64,000 bases of DNA from positions 7,246,230 to 7,310,229 of the forward strand of contig CM030932.1 of the NCBI GenBank assembly GCA_018136815.1. The letters run 5' to 3'. The notes under the pieces are model-generated. The model saw only the letters and a program-made list of their open reading frames with translations, was not told the DNA's origin and ran no database searches. The DNA comes from Isochrysis galbana (lineage: Eukaryota > Haptophyta > Isochrysidales > Isochrysidaceae). Positions within the stretch are counted from its first letter, which is position 1, and every line of letters begins with the position of its first letter. Shown here piece after piece: positions 48,501 to 56,617 of this stretch. The translations under genes and the position numbers were made by a program.

Positions 48501-50176
48501 TTACCTCCTCGTATCTCGATGTGGGCGTGCCTCATGCCGACGAATTGCGTCAAGCGCTCTCTACCGACGAGTTCGCTAGCTCGATCATTTCTGAACTCGA
48601 GTCGATCCTTCCGAAAGCTTCCTCTTCGATCGACTCTAGCTCGTCGTCGAAGAAAAGGTCCCGATTCCTGCTTCGCGATGGCCTACTCTACTACCGCTCC
48701 TCAGAGGCGGAAGAGGCTCCTCTTCGTTTATACATTCCGGAGTCCCTTCGTGACACGTACCTCCGCGCCTACCATGACCACCTTGGTCACCCAGGTGCGA
48801 CAAGGATGACTACCCTACTTCGTTCTCGAGTTTACTGGCCTGGCCTATCCGCCTCTGTATCGGAGTACGTTCGAGAGTGCCATGAATGCACTCTTGGCAA
48901 ACCGTTACCGCGACCGCTCGCCCATCCATCCGGTCTTTCTATCGGATCCTATCCTTTCGACGTCGTCTATTGCGATATTCTTTCGATGGCTCCCACCCAC
49001 GATTTCGTATCCGGCCGCTCCGGTTTTGATAAGCTGATTGTTTTCGTCGATTCTCTCTCTCGTTGGATTGAAGCTGAGCCTTGCAACGGTAACCCCTCGT
49101 CCGCAAAATGTCTGGACGTCTTCATGCGTCTCATCGTATCTCGTTATGGAGTCCCTCGCCAACTTCGAACCGACGCCGGCTCGAATCTTTGCTCTCGGTT
49201 AGTGGACCTAATTCTCAAAGCGACTGGCACGGACTTGAGCACTACTGAAGCCTATCGCCACGAAGGCGTAGGGCTAGTGGAAAGAGCTCAACAAACTCTC
49301 CTCACGATGACTCGAGTCTCCAATGAAGGCGGCGCCCATTGGGTCGACCACCTTCCGTTTCTTCTCATGTCTATGCGAGCGACCGCCGGTCGCGTCGTAC
49401 CCAAGTCACCCGCGGCTATCTTGTTTGGTCGGGAGCTTCGTCTTCCTGCTCAACTTGCTGACCCTGCTCCTGTCCTGGAGTTGCTTCCAACTAGGCCTCC
49501 GTCCGATGCCGTCACTTACGCTACCGAGCTCAATAAGAAGCTTCTCGAGTCGTGGCGTTCCGCCCTCGAAAGTACTCAAGAAGCTCAACGCGAATCGATG
49601 CGCTCCGCCTCTCAAAAGTCTAAACTCGGTGTCACCTTCAAACCAGGAGACAGAGTTTGTCGTCGAATCCCTGGCCACGCCAACAAACTTCAATATCTCT
49701 ACTCCGGTCCCTACCGAGTAGAAGAAGCAATCTCGGCCACTCGCTACCGTCTACGCGACCTCGAAAATCGTCAAGTCAAGGACGAAGTTCACATCTCCAA
49801 CCTCCGTCCGTACTTCACCGTCACCGATTCGTCTCCGCTCACCGACGATGAGTACTTGGTTGAAGAGTTGCTCGATCGCAAGGGCGATGGAGTTTCATTC
49901 AAGTATCTCGTCAAATGGCGCGGCTATCCTCGTTCTGAAGCTACTTGGGAGTCTCGAATTGAGTTGCTTCGGCGTTGTGCTGATCTAGTTGAGTCGTACG
50001 ACACCACTTTCGACCGCCGTCCGGTTCAACCCCAAGCTCACTCCGCTGTAGACTCCTCTTCAAGTCCAAGCTCAAGTTCCCAATCCAATCAAGTTATTCC
50101 ACGTCGAATTCAAGAGACAAGTCGTACTCCTCCTGATCTGCCTTCGAGTCGTACTCGTTCTCGTTCACGTTCGTAG
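42545..50176 (+). CDS. Chromovirus pol polyprotein: methyltransferase-like, protease, RT, RNase H, integrase, chromodomain
   Basis: 2543 codons without interruption. The first about 570 residues are Ser/Pro/Glu-rich with repeated SESESE runs. Residues about 575-770 form a cytosine-methyltransferase-like domain (VLVVGETSG, then IAHPPCTYLS with the Pro-Pro-Cys motif, then VAVENPRMH). The aspartic protease has LADTGAGPSVV (Asp about 1117). RT begins near 1503 and has YLDDVGAWS at about 1639. RNase H has KTDGAS (about 1803) and TEIELLA. Integrase has an HHCC zinc site (HDHLGH ... CHEC, about 2077-2120) and Asp/Asp/Glu in YCDIL, RTDAGSN and GLVERAQ. A chromodomain (YLVEELLD ... YLVKWRGY ... ATWE, 2436-2490) closes the ORF and should steer integration to marked chromatin. 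All catalytic residues I checked are present, so pol may be active. The coding frame is open upstream of 42545, so the true start may lie in gag. Confidence 0.95.
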   Translation: METQFPGSSPLSFESESEPVLSKPRSEPSESESESEFTTSPSPTTRSTAGLTELQPPTEPPTTTPSGGVFTFGPPRPESESFGISGHVQNSNHTRAPFHEPPRIESKHKLTPEPSATATVSLSEPPFRVSPQPACHSSKLHAAEPIPSVSVPSPSPIAQDSASRARVIKPVTESEFTAAPSQPVLATMPLSSSQASASSSSTVATAGGFTFGPAPSVPISKVSPVFGVQHARNNESESEYKSTSPRSPRSTTGVPTPPHQPRAMEELAQPSPSPSQVAESSEFESESTVISAVHPPASPSQVLRRMLRIAKPLRPPPTPAAAAEPQPWPQPSPQPASTTATSLLSPAPTPPTTDCNEVDAWPDSSSDVTMERDHNSLARRGTTASQTELLRPLSQYNRVSKQCPSRLSSVVSQPRRPSPQSDTPPLRAWSSIPSSEPVSTSSISESSFIRPTSPRPPVAASKHSLPLDTTANAIMRVAAINASAIQSFDSSQNNSDVGTRDDTPSPALHALASLRARASGSAVVLPRHLTEAAQELRRPRNGTLASPAAALPKHFDELCAELTKMNQRVQDGLTSGCHAPRVLVVGETSGVVSSMFLLAGADVATCDLYPSEIDYVPHFQGDALHVQNLGWDLVIAHPPCTYLSAVSSQWLSQEPGRRAALESAARVFKSMASATAPFVAVENPRMHAEARRLVGGLTPTQVVQPWEHGTGHQKATGLYLTKGLPPLQPTCVVDGRESAMANLSPSPHRGALRSRTYVGVAGAMAIHWMPVLLRYLSQQGDQASTKKLSALELLACARRSLLDRPSLSSTEATAYEPWSALHRYERGRESSEVSSDPVVSRPATPETNNHEDQKETHDNYDNDTPLYASESTLHDPFSPWTAPPPARASSPRPTTPTTLRKRRQQWQSFGVNGDPKWSNVTLETADEIRAQALAGRGADEESDLAAAVRAPIEFVEAKGIRAEELASLVRRPKTEAQARLEKDWEKMSDHPRHPTDKRGLGYTSPKLSPCPSTHEDDASRPYATIAAVGVPEETTSTLTKNSPEQPLCRPTLSPSDTIAYVTAHRPESVVDTLPSAYPRHCLYVRDLMVCRSGEATSKEGVILADSALTVNSTLADTGAGPSVVTTSLLSGLPNDACVERLPQAVVTPLHGPDGLPLITRGKARIVFSVGGFLFRHTFMVIEGNPMLLLGNDFLATHAASIQLASDSADGSITLGAPSTVAPLGVNGSPSPDAPPIFRVSTSPIAMVPVSLTCAQVCPTSANPITTDFFRGPQAAENDNQLVSEPLFNTADEFAAKAPASCGSEYLLYTHEPITIPAYHRATFHVRIPLALREHEDCAMLVDRLPTRETIDSSPLVIPQVERPNSNHTIAITVVNTDPKPLHLPSFHPVASLQVRFKIHAGTYRRVGDVNSPDVIESLDEDQCKLLEAAKIDPEGRLSMPQREQVRRLLARRIAAFAIDPTNPNHTHVMEVELPLNPGVEAHRHAPSRVGREGEKIIEDEVCKMESAGIIRKSNSSWASRVVLVTKKDGSVRFCVDYRDVNSKLRLEDSPLPLTVEAIDRLSSGQGNLDSLFLCTLDLASGFWGIPIKESDKHITAFTTHRGKYEFNYLPFGVQSGPSYMCRLMDAVLGGLAWEICMPYLDDVGAWSTGVGDSLQAREESSFQQMLHRLDLVLERLIWAGLTCKMSKCVFFATSAEYLGHVVSREGLRMDPKKVEAVSKIDPTQINSIEAVRSFLGLCSYYRRFIRRFAIRAAPLTALTRKGCDVPVESQTEACRQAIEDLKQAICEEPVLAPPRDDRPFLVKTDGASKLGIAGVLAQKDDEGRERVVAYYGRSLSPAERHWTVTEIELLAALESIRNWRPYLWGRHFTLVVDHSALRWLHTMKDQVTGGPASRLMRWVLKLAEYRFDVVHKPGVTHWDADGLSRLVALEPDHDPLHHEESEVHSFDSFEINDIVAAAVTSSTLTARRQQANDRLARQASESSESITSSYLDVGVPHADELRQALSTDEFASSIISELESILPKASSSIDSSSSSKKRSRFLLRDGLLYYRSSEAEEAPLRLYIPESLRDTYLRAYHDHLGHPGATRMTTLLRSRVYWPGLSASVSEYVRECHECTLGKPLPRPLAHPSGLSIGSYPFDVVYCDILSMAPTHDFVSGRSGFDKLIVFVDSLSRWIEAEPCNGNPSSAKCLDVFMRLIVSRYGVPRQLRTDAGSNLCSRLVDLILKATGTDLSTTEAYRHEGVGLVERAQQTLLTMTRVSNEGGAHWVDHLPFLLMSMRATAGRVVPKSPAAILFGRELRLPAQLADPAPVLELLPTRPPSDAVTYATELNKKLLESWRSALESTQEAQRESMRSASQKSKLGVTFKPGDRVCRRIPGHANKLQYLYSGPYRVEEAISATRYRLRDLENRQVKDEVHISNLRPYFTVTDSSPLTDDEYLVEELLDRKGDGVSFKYLVKWRGYPRSEATWESRIELLRRCADLVESYDTTFDRRPVQPQAHSAVDSSSSPSSSSQSNQVIPRRIQETSRTPPDLPSSRTRSRSRS
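44260..44860 (+). other. Cytosine-methyltransferase-like domain within pol
   Basis: Seen in the translation: a glycine/serine loop followed by AGADVATCDLYPSE (equivalent of the AdoMet motif I with its acidic residue), GWDLVIAHPPCTYLS (motif IV with the catalytic Cys), VAVENPRMH (motif VI, Glu-Asn) and QPWEHGTGHQKATGLYL with a GLPPLQPT tail. This wording matches the phage and bacterial Dcm-like family in which IAHPPCT and ENP.MH are diagnostic. It lies between the Ser/Glu-rich region and the protease. Activity is not proven. Confidence 0.8.
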
Positions 50177-50433
50177 CGCTAAGTCGACCGGAAGTGGATG
50201 ATTAGCGTCGCGTCAGCGCCTGACCCAGCGCAACTGCCCGAGCAAAACTCCTGTAAAAGGGAGAACGTGGTAGGACGTGACGTACGAAATCGGGGGCCGC
50301 CGCGCTAAGCTGCCGATTTTGTGCTCGCTTTGGATCCATGGGTTAATCCTCCTCCTCTAGGTCTCTCGTCTCGTATGGTCAAATGAACTCTTTTGGCTCG
50401 ACATCGGGAGACGTCTCGATTTAAGTCGGGGGG

Positions 50434-51600
50434 TGTTGTATTCCTGCCCATCTGAAGGCTGTAGGCATGAATATTCGTGTAAGGTACGCGCTCACAATTA
50501 CAATTGAACAGTTCCCCGTGTTGCCACTGACGCACAAGACACACAGATTCGGATTCCCCATGGTCTCAAGTCCAGGTTTGCCGATTTTGATCTCGAAATT
50601 TGCGATTCGAATTTTGTTTTTGCTGTTACTATAATTGTTGGCTCGTTTAAGGTAATAAACCGGCATGACTTCGACTTCTCGTTCTGCAGTCGCTCTGCGA
50701 GACTCTCTCTCTCTCTCTCCGTCCGCCTCTCCTCGGCCGACGGTAGGAAGATTCGTCCAAAACATTCTCCGGTCCCAAGATATCTCGTGGGGGGTCTCTC
50801 CGCGCTCCGCGAGGGAAAGGACGCGATCTCGCTCCGAGATCGGCCTCGCGCCCTCCCACGCTGCCCCGCCGTGCCCTCGGTCCCTCGCCCCCCCCCGCGG
50901 CAGGTTCTTTCCCTCGGCGTGCCATCCGTCGCTTCCGGCCGTTATATTATCCCCCCCCGCGCGAGGTTCTTCTCCTCCGTGCGCGGTTCGTTTCCTCCGG
51001 CCGTCGTTCGTTCCCCCCCCGCGCGCGTTATTCCCCCCCTTCGCTTCGATTCCTCTCGCGATTCCTTCGATGATTGCCTTCATCTCGTCCGTTCTTCTTC
51101 GCGATTCTCGCGGAGGGGGCACCGACGTTTAACGTTAGTTTCGCCGTGGTTTCGGTAAAAGAAAGGTAGAACGAATGGCACGCGCCTCGCGTCTCGCGTC
51201 TTGTTTCGTCGCCCTTTGCTCGTCTCTTGTCTAGAAGGTCTCTCCGCACATCGCCTTCTTCCCCCGCGCGAGTTTGGATCTCTCCTCGACCCTCCGCGTT
51301 GGCTTAAGCGGACGAGTTTCGCTTTAACGATAGTCCGAACCCTTCGTTTGCGTAGTTATGCGCTCTCGTTCCGTATTTCTTCGCGCATGGCGATCGATCG
51401 CGACCTCAGCCTTCGCCGCGCGGGAGGGGTTTGTTTATCGAATGATTCCGGAGTGTTTACGTTAGTTTTCTGAGCCCAAGGACTTTGGTTTTTGGGTTTC
51501 TAGTGAGTGTTTTTGTAGCAACTTCGTCGAGTCCCTCCGTGTTCCCAAGCGAGTCCCCCCCGAGTTCCCGAGTCTATACCCCGAGTCAACGAGTCAATAC
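50434..51600 (+). repeat. 3' LTR of the chromovirus
   Basis: Starts TGTTGTATTCC directly after a purine run. The first 360 bases are repeated, inverted, at 7219-7600. It contains a CT tract (50703-50720), C/G-rich stretches and a GAGTC-rich end (about 51525-51600). The right boundary is inferred from where the neighbouring minus-strand ORF loses its character. A terminal CA lies in AATACA at about 51595-51600. Size is about 1.15 kb. Confidence 0.65.
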
Positions 51601-52189
51601 AAGTCAAGCACGCGCCTGAGCCACCCCCAGTCGCCTGCCACCACCTCCCACAAGCCTCCTTCCGCACTTCCGCGCCCACCGTGCTCCGTCCCGGTAGCAA
51701 GCACTCTTCTGCGTGGCAAGAAGGGCAAGGGAAATTGAGGCGCAGCCACGCAGCCAACACCTGTGAGTTGACCACGTAGGCTCGATCTTCAGCTCGGCGC
51801 GGAGGGTCAGGAGGAGGAGGCTCGGGTGGGGGAGGAGGAAGCTGCAGCTTGCGCTTGGGCGCCTTCTTGAGGGCACCCCCGCCGCCCGGCGAGCCAAAGT
51901 CTAGGGGTGGCGGCAGACTCCTTCTCCTCTCCTGCCTGTTGAGCACCACCTTAGGGGATAGGGCATTCCACACCCAGCGCGCAGCACGCCTCATCACACC
52001 GCCGCTCTCGCCTGCGCCAACCTCAGATGTCACAGCCTCTTGCGCTGAACTCCCCGAGGGCGACTGTGCCGTCAGTGCAGGGCAAGTGACCTGGGTTGCC
52101 TGCGGCATTGAAGCCTCCGCCTCTCCCCTTCCCTGCTGACCGCCACCCTCGCAGTGGGGGGGCTCCCAGGGGGGGTCCTCTGCGCTCAT
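51601..52189 (-). pseudogene. Truncated Cys-rich ORF, possibly a DNA-transposon transposase N-terminus, cut by the LTR
   Basis: From the ATG at 52187-52189 the minus strand encodes about 195 residues. A low-complexity Pro/Ser-rich head is followed by a compact segment, AYVVNSQVLAAWLRLNFPCP, then a CPSC pair and an EACGRWW pair about 30 residues later. Paired cysteines (C..C ... CG..W) after a hydrophobic helix recall the N-terminal zinc module of Kolobok-like transposases (inference, weak). At about 51600 the frame enters the chromovirus LTR, so the remainder is missing. It may equally be an unrelated host gene disrupted by the insertion. Confidence 0.4.
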
Positions 52190-53185
52190 TGGACACGCTG
52201 CCGCGAACCTCCCGATGCAGTTTATACCGGGGTGGGCCCGCTCATCCGCGGACCACCTTAAGAAGTTAATTACTAAATGGAGGGCGTTTGAAAAACAGTG
52301 AAAAACACTGTTTTTGGCCTCCGAAAAAAAACACGGTTCCTGTGTTTCACAGCTAGGGCGATGTGCCTAAGGGGGAGATACGAAGAGGTCGTAAATTAAA
52401 CCTGATTGCCCCCCGAAGCAGATAAAGAACCGCAGGGGAGATAGCAAATTAAACCTATCTGCGAGGCGCCTGGGAGGAAGAAAGGTGGGGAAACTTCCCT
52501 TCTCTTTCGAGAGAAAGAGAGAGGGCGCTCCACAACCCACGATCCCATGCATCCAAGCGAAGCTTTTGACCGAGAACGAGAGAAAGCAGAGAATTAGAAC
52601 GATGAATACCGAATGACGAAGAGAAGCCTAACGAGCGTCGATTCGCGAATGCGACATAGGGGAGGCCTGAGGACTGAGGACGGACACGCCGCGGCGCTCC
52701 ACGCCGTTGTGCTCGAAAAGGTGAAAAACTCGCTAGAGCTAGAGCGCACAGAGCACACCAGAGCGCTTCTGACGAGGCCACCCTAGATGGTAGATGGGAA
52801 ACACGATGCTGGAGCTTCAAATATGGCCAAAGACCACATACGGATTTTACTTGGCCTCCGGCCAAATACGGTAAACACGTATTTCCAATCTAGGAAGAGG
52901 AAGGCCACGCCACCGGGGTTACAACTAATCTTCGCCCGGTGGCCGGTGGGTGTGGCGGCCTTGGCAGCTTGGCAGGCGGTGGCGGGAAGGAATGGTCCCG
53001 GCCGCGGGGGGCGGTGGCGGGAGGGCGCGGCGGCGCGCGGAGCCCCTTTCGCCTTTCGGCTTTCGGCAGAGTGTCGCGCGCTGGAAGTGGAAGAAGGCGC
53101 CCCCCCCCAAAAAAAAACTCCCGCGAAATCACGAGGCTATTCTTGTTCGCGCTCGCCCGCGACCGCAAGACCCCGAGGGGAACTC

Positions 53186-53186
<1 letters not shown>
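52190..53186. other. Intergenic with a strong hairpin and a dispersed repeat
   Basis: At 52291-52315 AAAAACAGTG and CACTGTTTTT form a perfect 10-bp stem around AAAAA. 52421-52530 is an inverted copy, at roughly 90 percent identity by eye, of 63276-63386. Within it the GGGGAGATA...AAATTAAACCT unit is repeated twice (52371-52412 and 52436-52460). No credible gene is seen. Confidence 0.6.
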
Positions 53187-53247
<61 letters not shown>

Positions 53248-53281
53248 CAGGGAGAGGGGGGGGGGGGGGGGGGGGGGGGGG
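53187..53281. repeat. (AG)n microsatellite plus 24-G run
   Basis: AG dinucleotides from 53187 to 53244, then an uninterrupted G run at about 53258-53281. Further T/C-rich simple sequence follows up to the next gene. Confidence 0.95.
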
Positions 53282-53615
53282 TAGAGAGAGAGAGGTAAAT
53301 CTACACTTTATCCCCTTCCCCACTTCTTCCTCTCCCAGGGAAGCGCAGGAAAAACCTGAAAATAGGAGTACACCCCCAAACCGACCCGGCCATTTCTAAG
53401 ATGTGGACTTTCAAGGGGACGGCCGTCTTTTCTCCCGTCCCCCCCCCCCCCCCCCACTCTCTCTCTTCTCTCTCCCTCTCCCGCATGAGCATCTCTCCCG
53501 ATCTCTCTCTTTCCTTCTTTTCGTCCTGTACCACTGTCTCTCACCAATTTTCTGGTGCTCTCCTCTCTCCTCTCTTCCCTCTCTCTCTCCACCTAGCGAG
53601 GACCCCACTTCCCCC

Positions 53616-54881
53616 ATGCCTTCTCTCTTCCTCCTGCTCCCGCTCCTCCCCATCGGTGCCCTGCGCTCGACGCCTGCGCCGCGGGCAACGCTCACAGTCC
53701 CTCTCGCTCCCTCGCCTGCCCTCGCGCCGCTCGACGTGCTCGAAGCCCAGCTGGCTCTGCTCCAGAGCCCCACTGACGAGAACCTCAATGCCGCGTGGGG
53801 CTTCTTCTCGCCCTATGGGCCCGTACACGAGGTGTGTGCGCGAGTTCCGGGGCGTCTGTGATTCCCTAGAGCCGCATGTGAGGTATGGAATTCTTCTCAC
53901 CCACCTATATGCCGCCAAAATCCACTGGGAGCCTGTGTGGGCAGAGAAGCACCTCAATACTATCAAGTGCCTCTTCTCGTCCTACGGACTTGTCCACAAC
54001 ATATATCGAGTTGGGTGAGACTACATGGGACGCCTGGAACCTGGCATCAGTCTCACATGGCGCAACATGCCGCCGAAATCTCACGAGAGTAGTCGATCAC
54101 TTCAACACTGTGAGGGGCCGTCGTCTCGCCTTTCGAGCCATTCCACAAAGTGTGCACCGGGCATTAGGGATCCCAGGGAGCGTCTGGTAATGTGCGAGCT
54201 GCTCACAAGCCCTCACACACTGTCAGATGCCATCATTTATTCTCCCGCACCTCTAGCTCAGGTTCACGCGTCCTCTGCTGGCTCGTTGGCGCGCTTCAAG
54301 TGGACAATTCGGCGCGAACCACGTTGGCGGCACATTGGCGGCCGACCAATGGCCGCGCTCTACCAGCTGTATCGGTGAGCAGCGGTCCGATGCGCGCCCT
54401 GTTATTGGCAACGGCGGCCTAGCGCTCCTGTTTAAGACCCAAATCACCTCAGCCCTGGACGCCGTTGTTCGTAGATGGGAGGTGCTCTCGCAAATGGCCT
54501 TCGGCGACTCCAAGTTTGTGGCACGGGTGAAAGTGTTCCCATTCTTTCCTGATGCGCCGACGTGCGAATCTGAGGCGGTGAGCGCGTTCTGCCGGGCTAA
54601 TGCAGCAGAGCCTGCTGCAAACCCTTCACGCAGCGCGAGTGCCTTCAGCTCCGAGACACGCTTCACTGGCGCGTCCGTGCGTTTTGTCGGAGGCGCACTA
54701 TGCTCACGCCTGGTAGGCGCGAGCACTCACCCGCCCTCATTGTTGGGCACAGACCTTCACGTGGACGCTTTCTCGGTTGTGCGATGCCTCTGGCCTCGAC
54801 CGCTACGGCGAGCTTGAGAGCTGCTGGATGGTGCACGATGTCACCGCGGATTTTGAAGGCTGGGTCGTCCACAACCCGTGA
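53616..54881 (+). CDS. DUF4864-like protein, probably plastid-targeted
   Basis: Four exons: 53616-53831, 54262-54374, 54475-54712 and 54753-54881. Junctions are GT-AG and phases agree, giving 231 residues. The N-terminus is a signal peptide (MPSLFLLLPLLPIGALRS) followed by an Ala/Pro/Arg/Thr-rich stretch, as in bipartite plastid targeting. The DUF4864-type order follows across the splices: VLEAQLALLQS and WGFFSPYGP, then GSLARFKWTIRREP, then LYRWEVLSQM with FVARVKVF, then TFTWTLSRL and ESCWMVHDVT. Each block matches a conserved segment of that family as I recall it; the function is unknown. Intron 3 is only 40 bases. Intron 1 (430 bases) contains a decayed second copy of the end of exon 1. 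The exon boundaries are my own reconstruction. Confidence 0.72.
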
Positions 54882-56617
54882 GGAAAGTGTCGCACACCGC
54901 CGTTGAGAAAGTAGGGATATACGCTCAGCGGCGGATACTGCTTATCGGTGCCGCTGAGGCTCAGTGCCACTTATGTTCACCGTATGTGTTGATTGATTCG
55001 ACGCTCGACCTCAGGACACGTTTGCTTGCGACCGGTGCTGTACTAGCCGTGCGGGCGAACGAAACACTATCTGAGCACGACATTGCACACCTCTTCGAGC
55101 GAGATGTTGCTGATGGAAGTCCACGTAGCACCTAACACCAATCGTGCAGCACCCACGCGCCATAGCAGCCATCGGATGACAGCAGCGCGTCGCCGCGCAG
55201 CCCCAGTGCCCGGCGTAAGCATCAAAAGGCAGCAGAAGAAAGTTGTCCAGGTAGGAACCCATACCATTCCACTTGGGTCAGCAGTGGCCACATTACGCCT
55301 TAAGTGCCGTGCCTATGGACGGTCGAAGTCACAGCTCGACGCTTGTACTCTCGCGGAGCACCGCTCCGCCCCGCCCCAGAGTATGGGCGCCACATCCTGA
55401 ACCAAGCATTGCCAATCTTGAGTGCGGGTACACACAGCTTAGTGTACGCTGACCCGTCTAGCTAGCTCAACACATGTGCGCTGTGCCGGATTCAGTTATG
55501 GAAACGCTCAAGCGCATAATCAATCTCACTTGGCCCTCTTCCGGGGGTGCTCCGTCCGCAATGACATGGGGATCAATGGCCACCGGGTAGCAGTGATACT
55601 CGCTTACGCTTCACTCATGCTCTTGCTAGTTGCTTGTGACACTTCCGTCTAAGGCTTTTCGCACTTGGAGTGCATAGCTCTCTAGGTGCGTTGCCATTTC
55701 TAATTCGAGGCGCTGTGGGCTGTGATCTGTGCACGCCGCTATCAACATTTACATTTGCGACGATGGGCTCGACCCGTTTGAGATTGGAGTTTGTTTCTTA
55801 CAATGCTTTCGCACGGCGTATCACATGTGTACATTTGCTTCAAGATCTGGTATTGGTATTGAGTGTTGCTTCGGTCGAGTGTTGCCGGAGGGCCTTGAGC
55901 CGCACTCAATCGTAAATCGTAGGCCCCGGTCACTCACTATGGGGGTGGGGAGGGCGCCAGCTGCAATGGGTAAAAAATTTCTGAAGATTCTGGGCTAACA
56001 CCTAATACAGTCACTAATCTTATATCACCGGTCGCCATGGAGCGGGGGCCTCGCGCGCCCCGCCCCCCCCCCCGCACTCTCTCGACTCCCCTCGAGAACC
56101 ATTCACCCCCTGCGTGCCGCCTCTTGGCGTGCAGGGGGCACTCCTCCAGACTGCCTAGAACCTCCCAGAGAGCTGGGCACAAATCATACGCCCTGGCCCA
56201 GGCAGGCCTGCTTATCGCTCTGACCAACCCCTCCACCCCTCCTTACTCCTCACGTCGACCCCCCTGCTTAGGAGCCCCCAACCAGCCAGCTCCAGCTCAC
56301 TCCGCGCGCTGGTGTACGCTGTGCGGAAGCCGCTGCGCATTGAAGGCGGCTCGCACCCACGCAAATTCTGGCATGCATAGCCATTCATGTACTTTACCCT
56401 ATGTAACTGCGGAGAGAGTGTCACTAGTCATTCATGTTCTTCACATCGATTGCGTTGAGCATGGCCCTTATCTCGCCATGCATAGGTAGCAGCAACCCTG
56501 CCTCCATCAGGCACCCTTGAGATCTCGTCTACATCCTGCACGCTGTTTGGGACCCACAGTATTGTCCTGGCTCGCCCTTCTACGAACACCTCCGAACCTA
56601 GCTCCGATGGATGCTTT
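54882..56617. other. Intergenic; no convincing gene
   Basis: Mixed sequence. One open stretch (about 54890-55130, plus) looks mildly protein-like but has no recognised domain or clear splice signals. The CTGAAGATTCTGGGCTA block shared with 15531 sits at 55980-55996. C-rich sequence near 56055-56070 is low complexity. Confidence 0.4.

Larger units (their letters stand above)
39301..51600 (+). mobile_element. Ty3/gypsy chromovirus LTR retrotransposon with captured methyltransferase-like domain
   Basis: The order gag, (methyltransferase-like), protease, RT, RNase H, integrase, chromodomain identifies a Ty3/gypsy chromovirus. A polypurine stretch (aagtcgggggg, 50423-50433) precedes the 3' LTR, which starts TGTTGTATTCC at 50434. 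The LTR end is placed near 51600, where homology to a foreign ORF begins. The 5' LTR is not seen because of the gap. Fragments of the same family at 5.6-7.6 kb show that it has been active here before. Confidence 0.85.

Noticed and set aside
50421..51132. ORFs on both strands of the LTR
   Set aside because: They span LTR sequence of low complexity and coincide with the repeated LTR start.
54878..55400. Possible gene downstream of the DUF4864-like gene
   Set aside because: Open frames on both strands lack a start with a conserved domain or a coherent set of splice sites.
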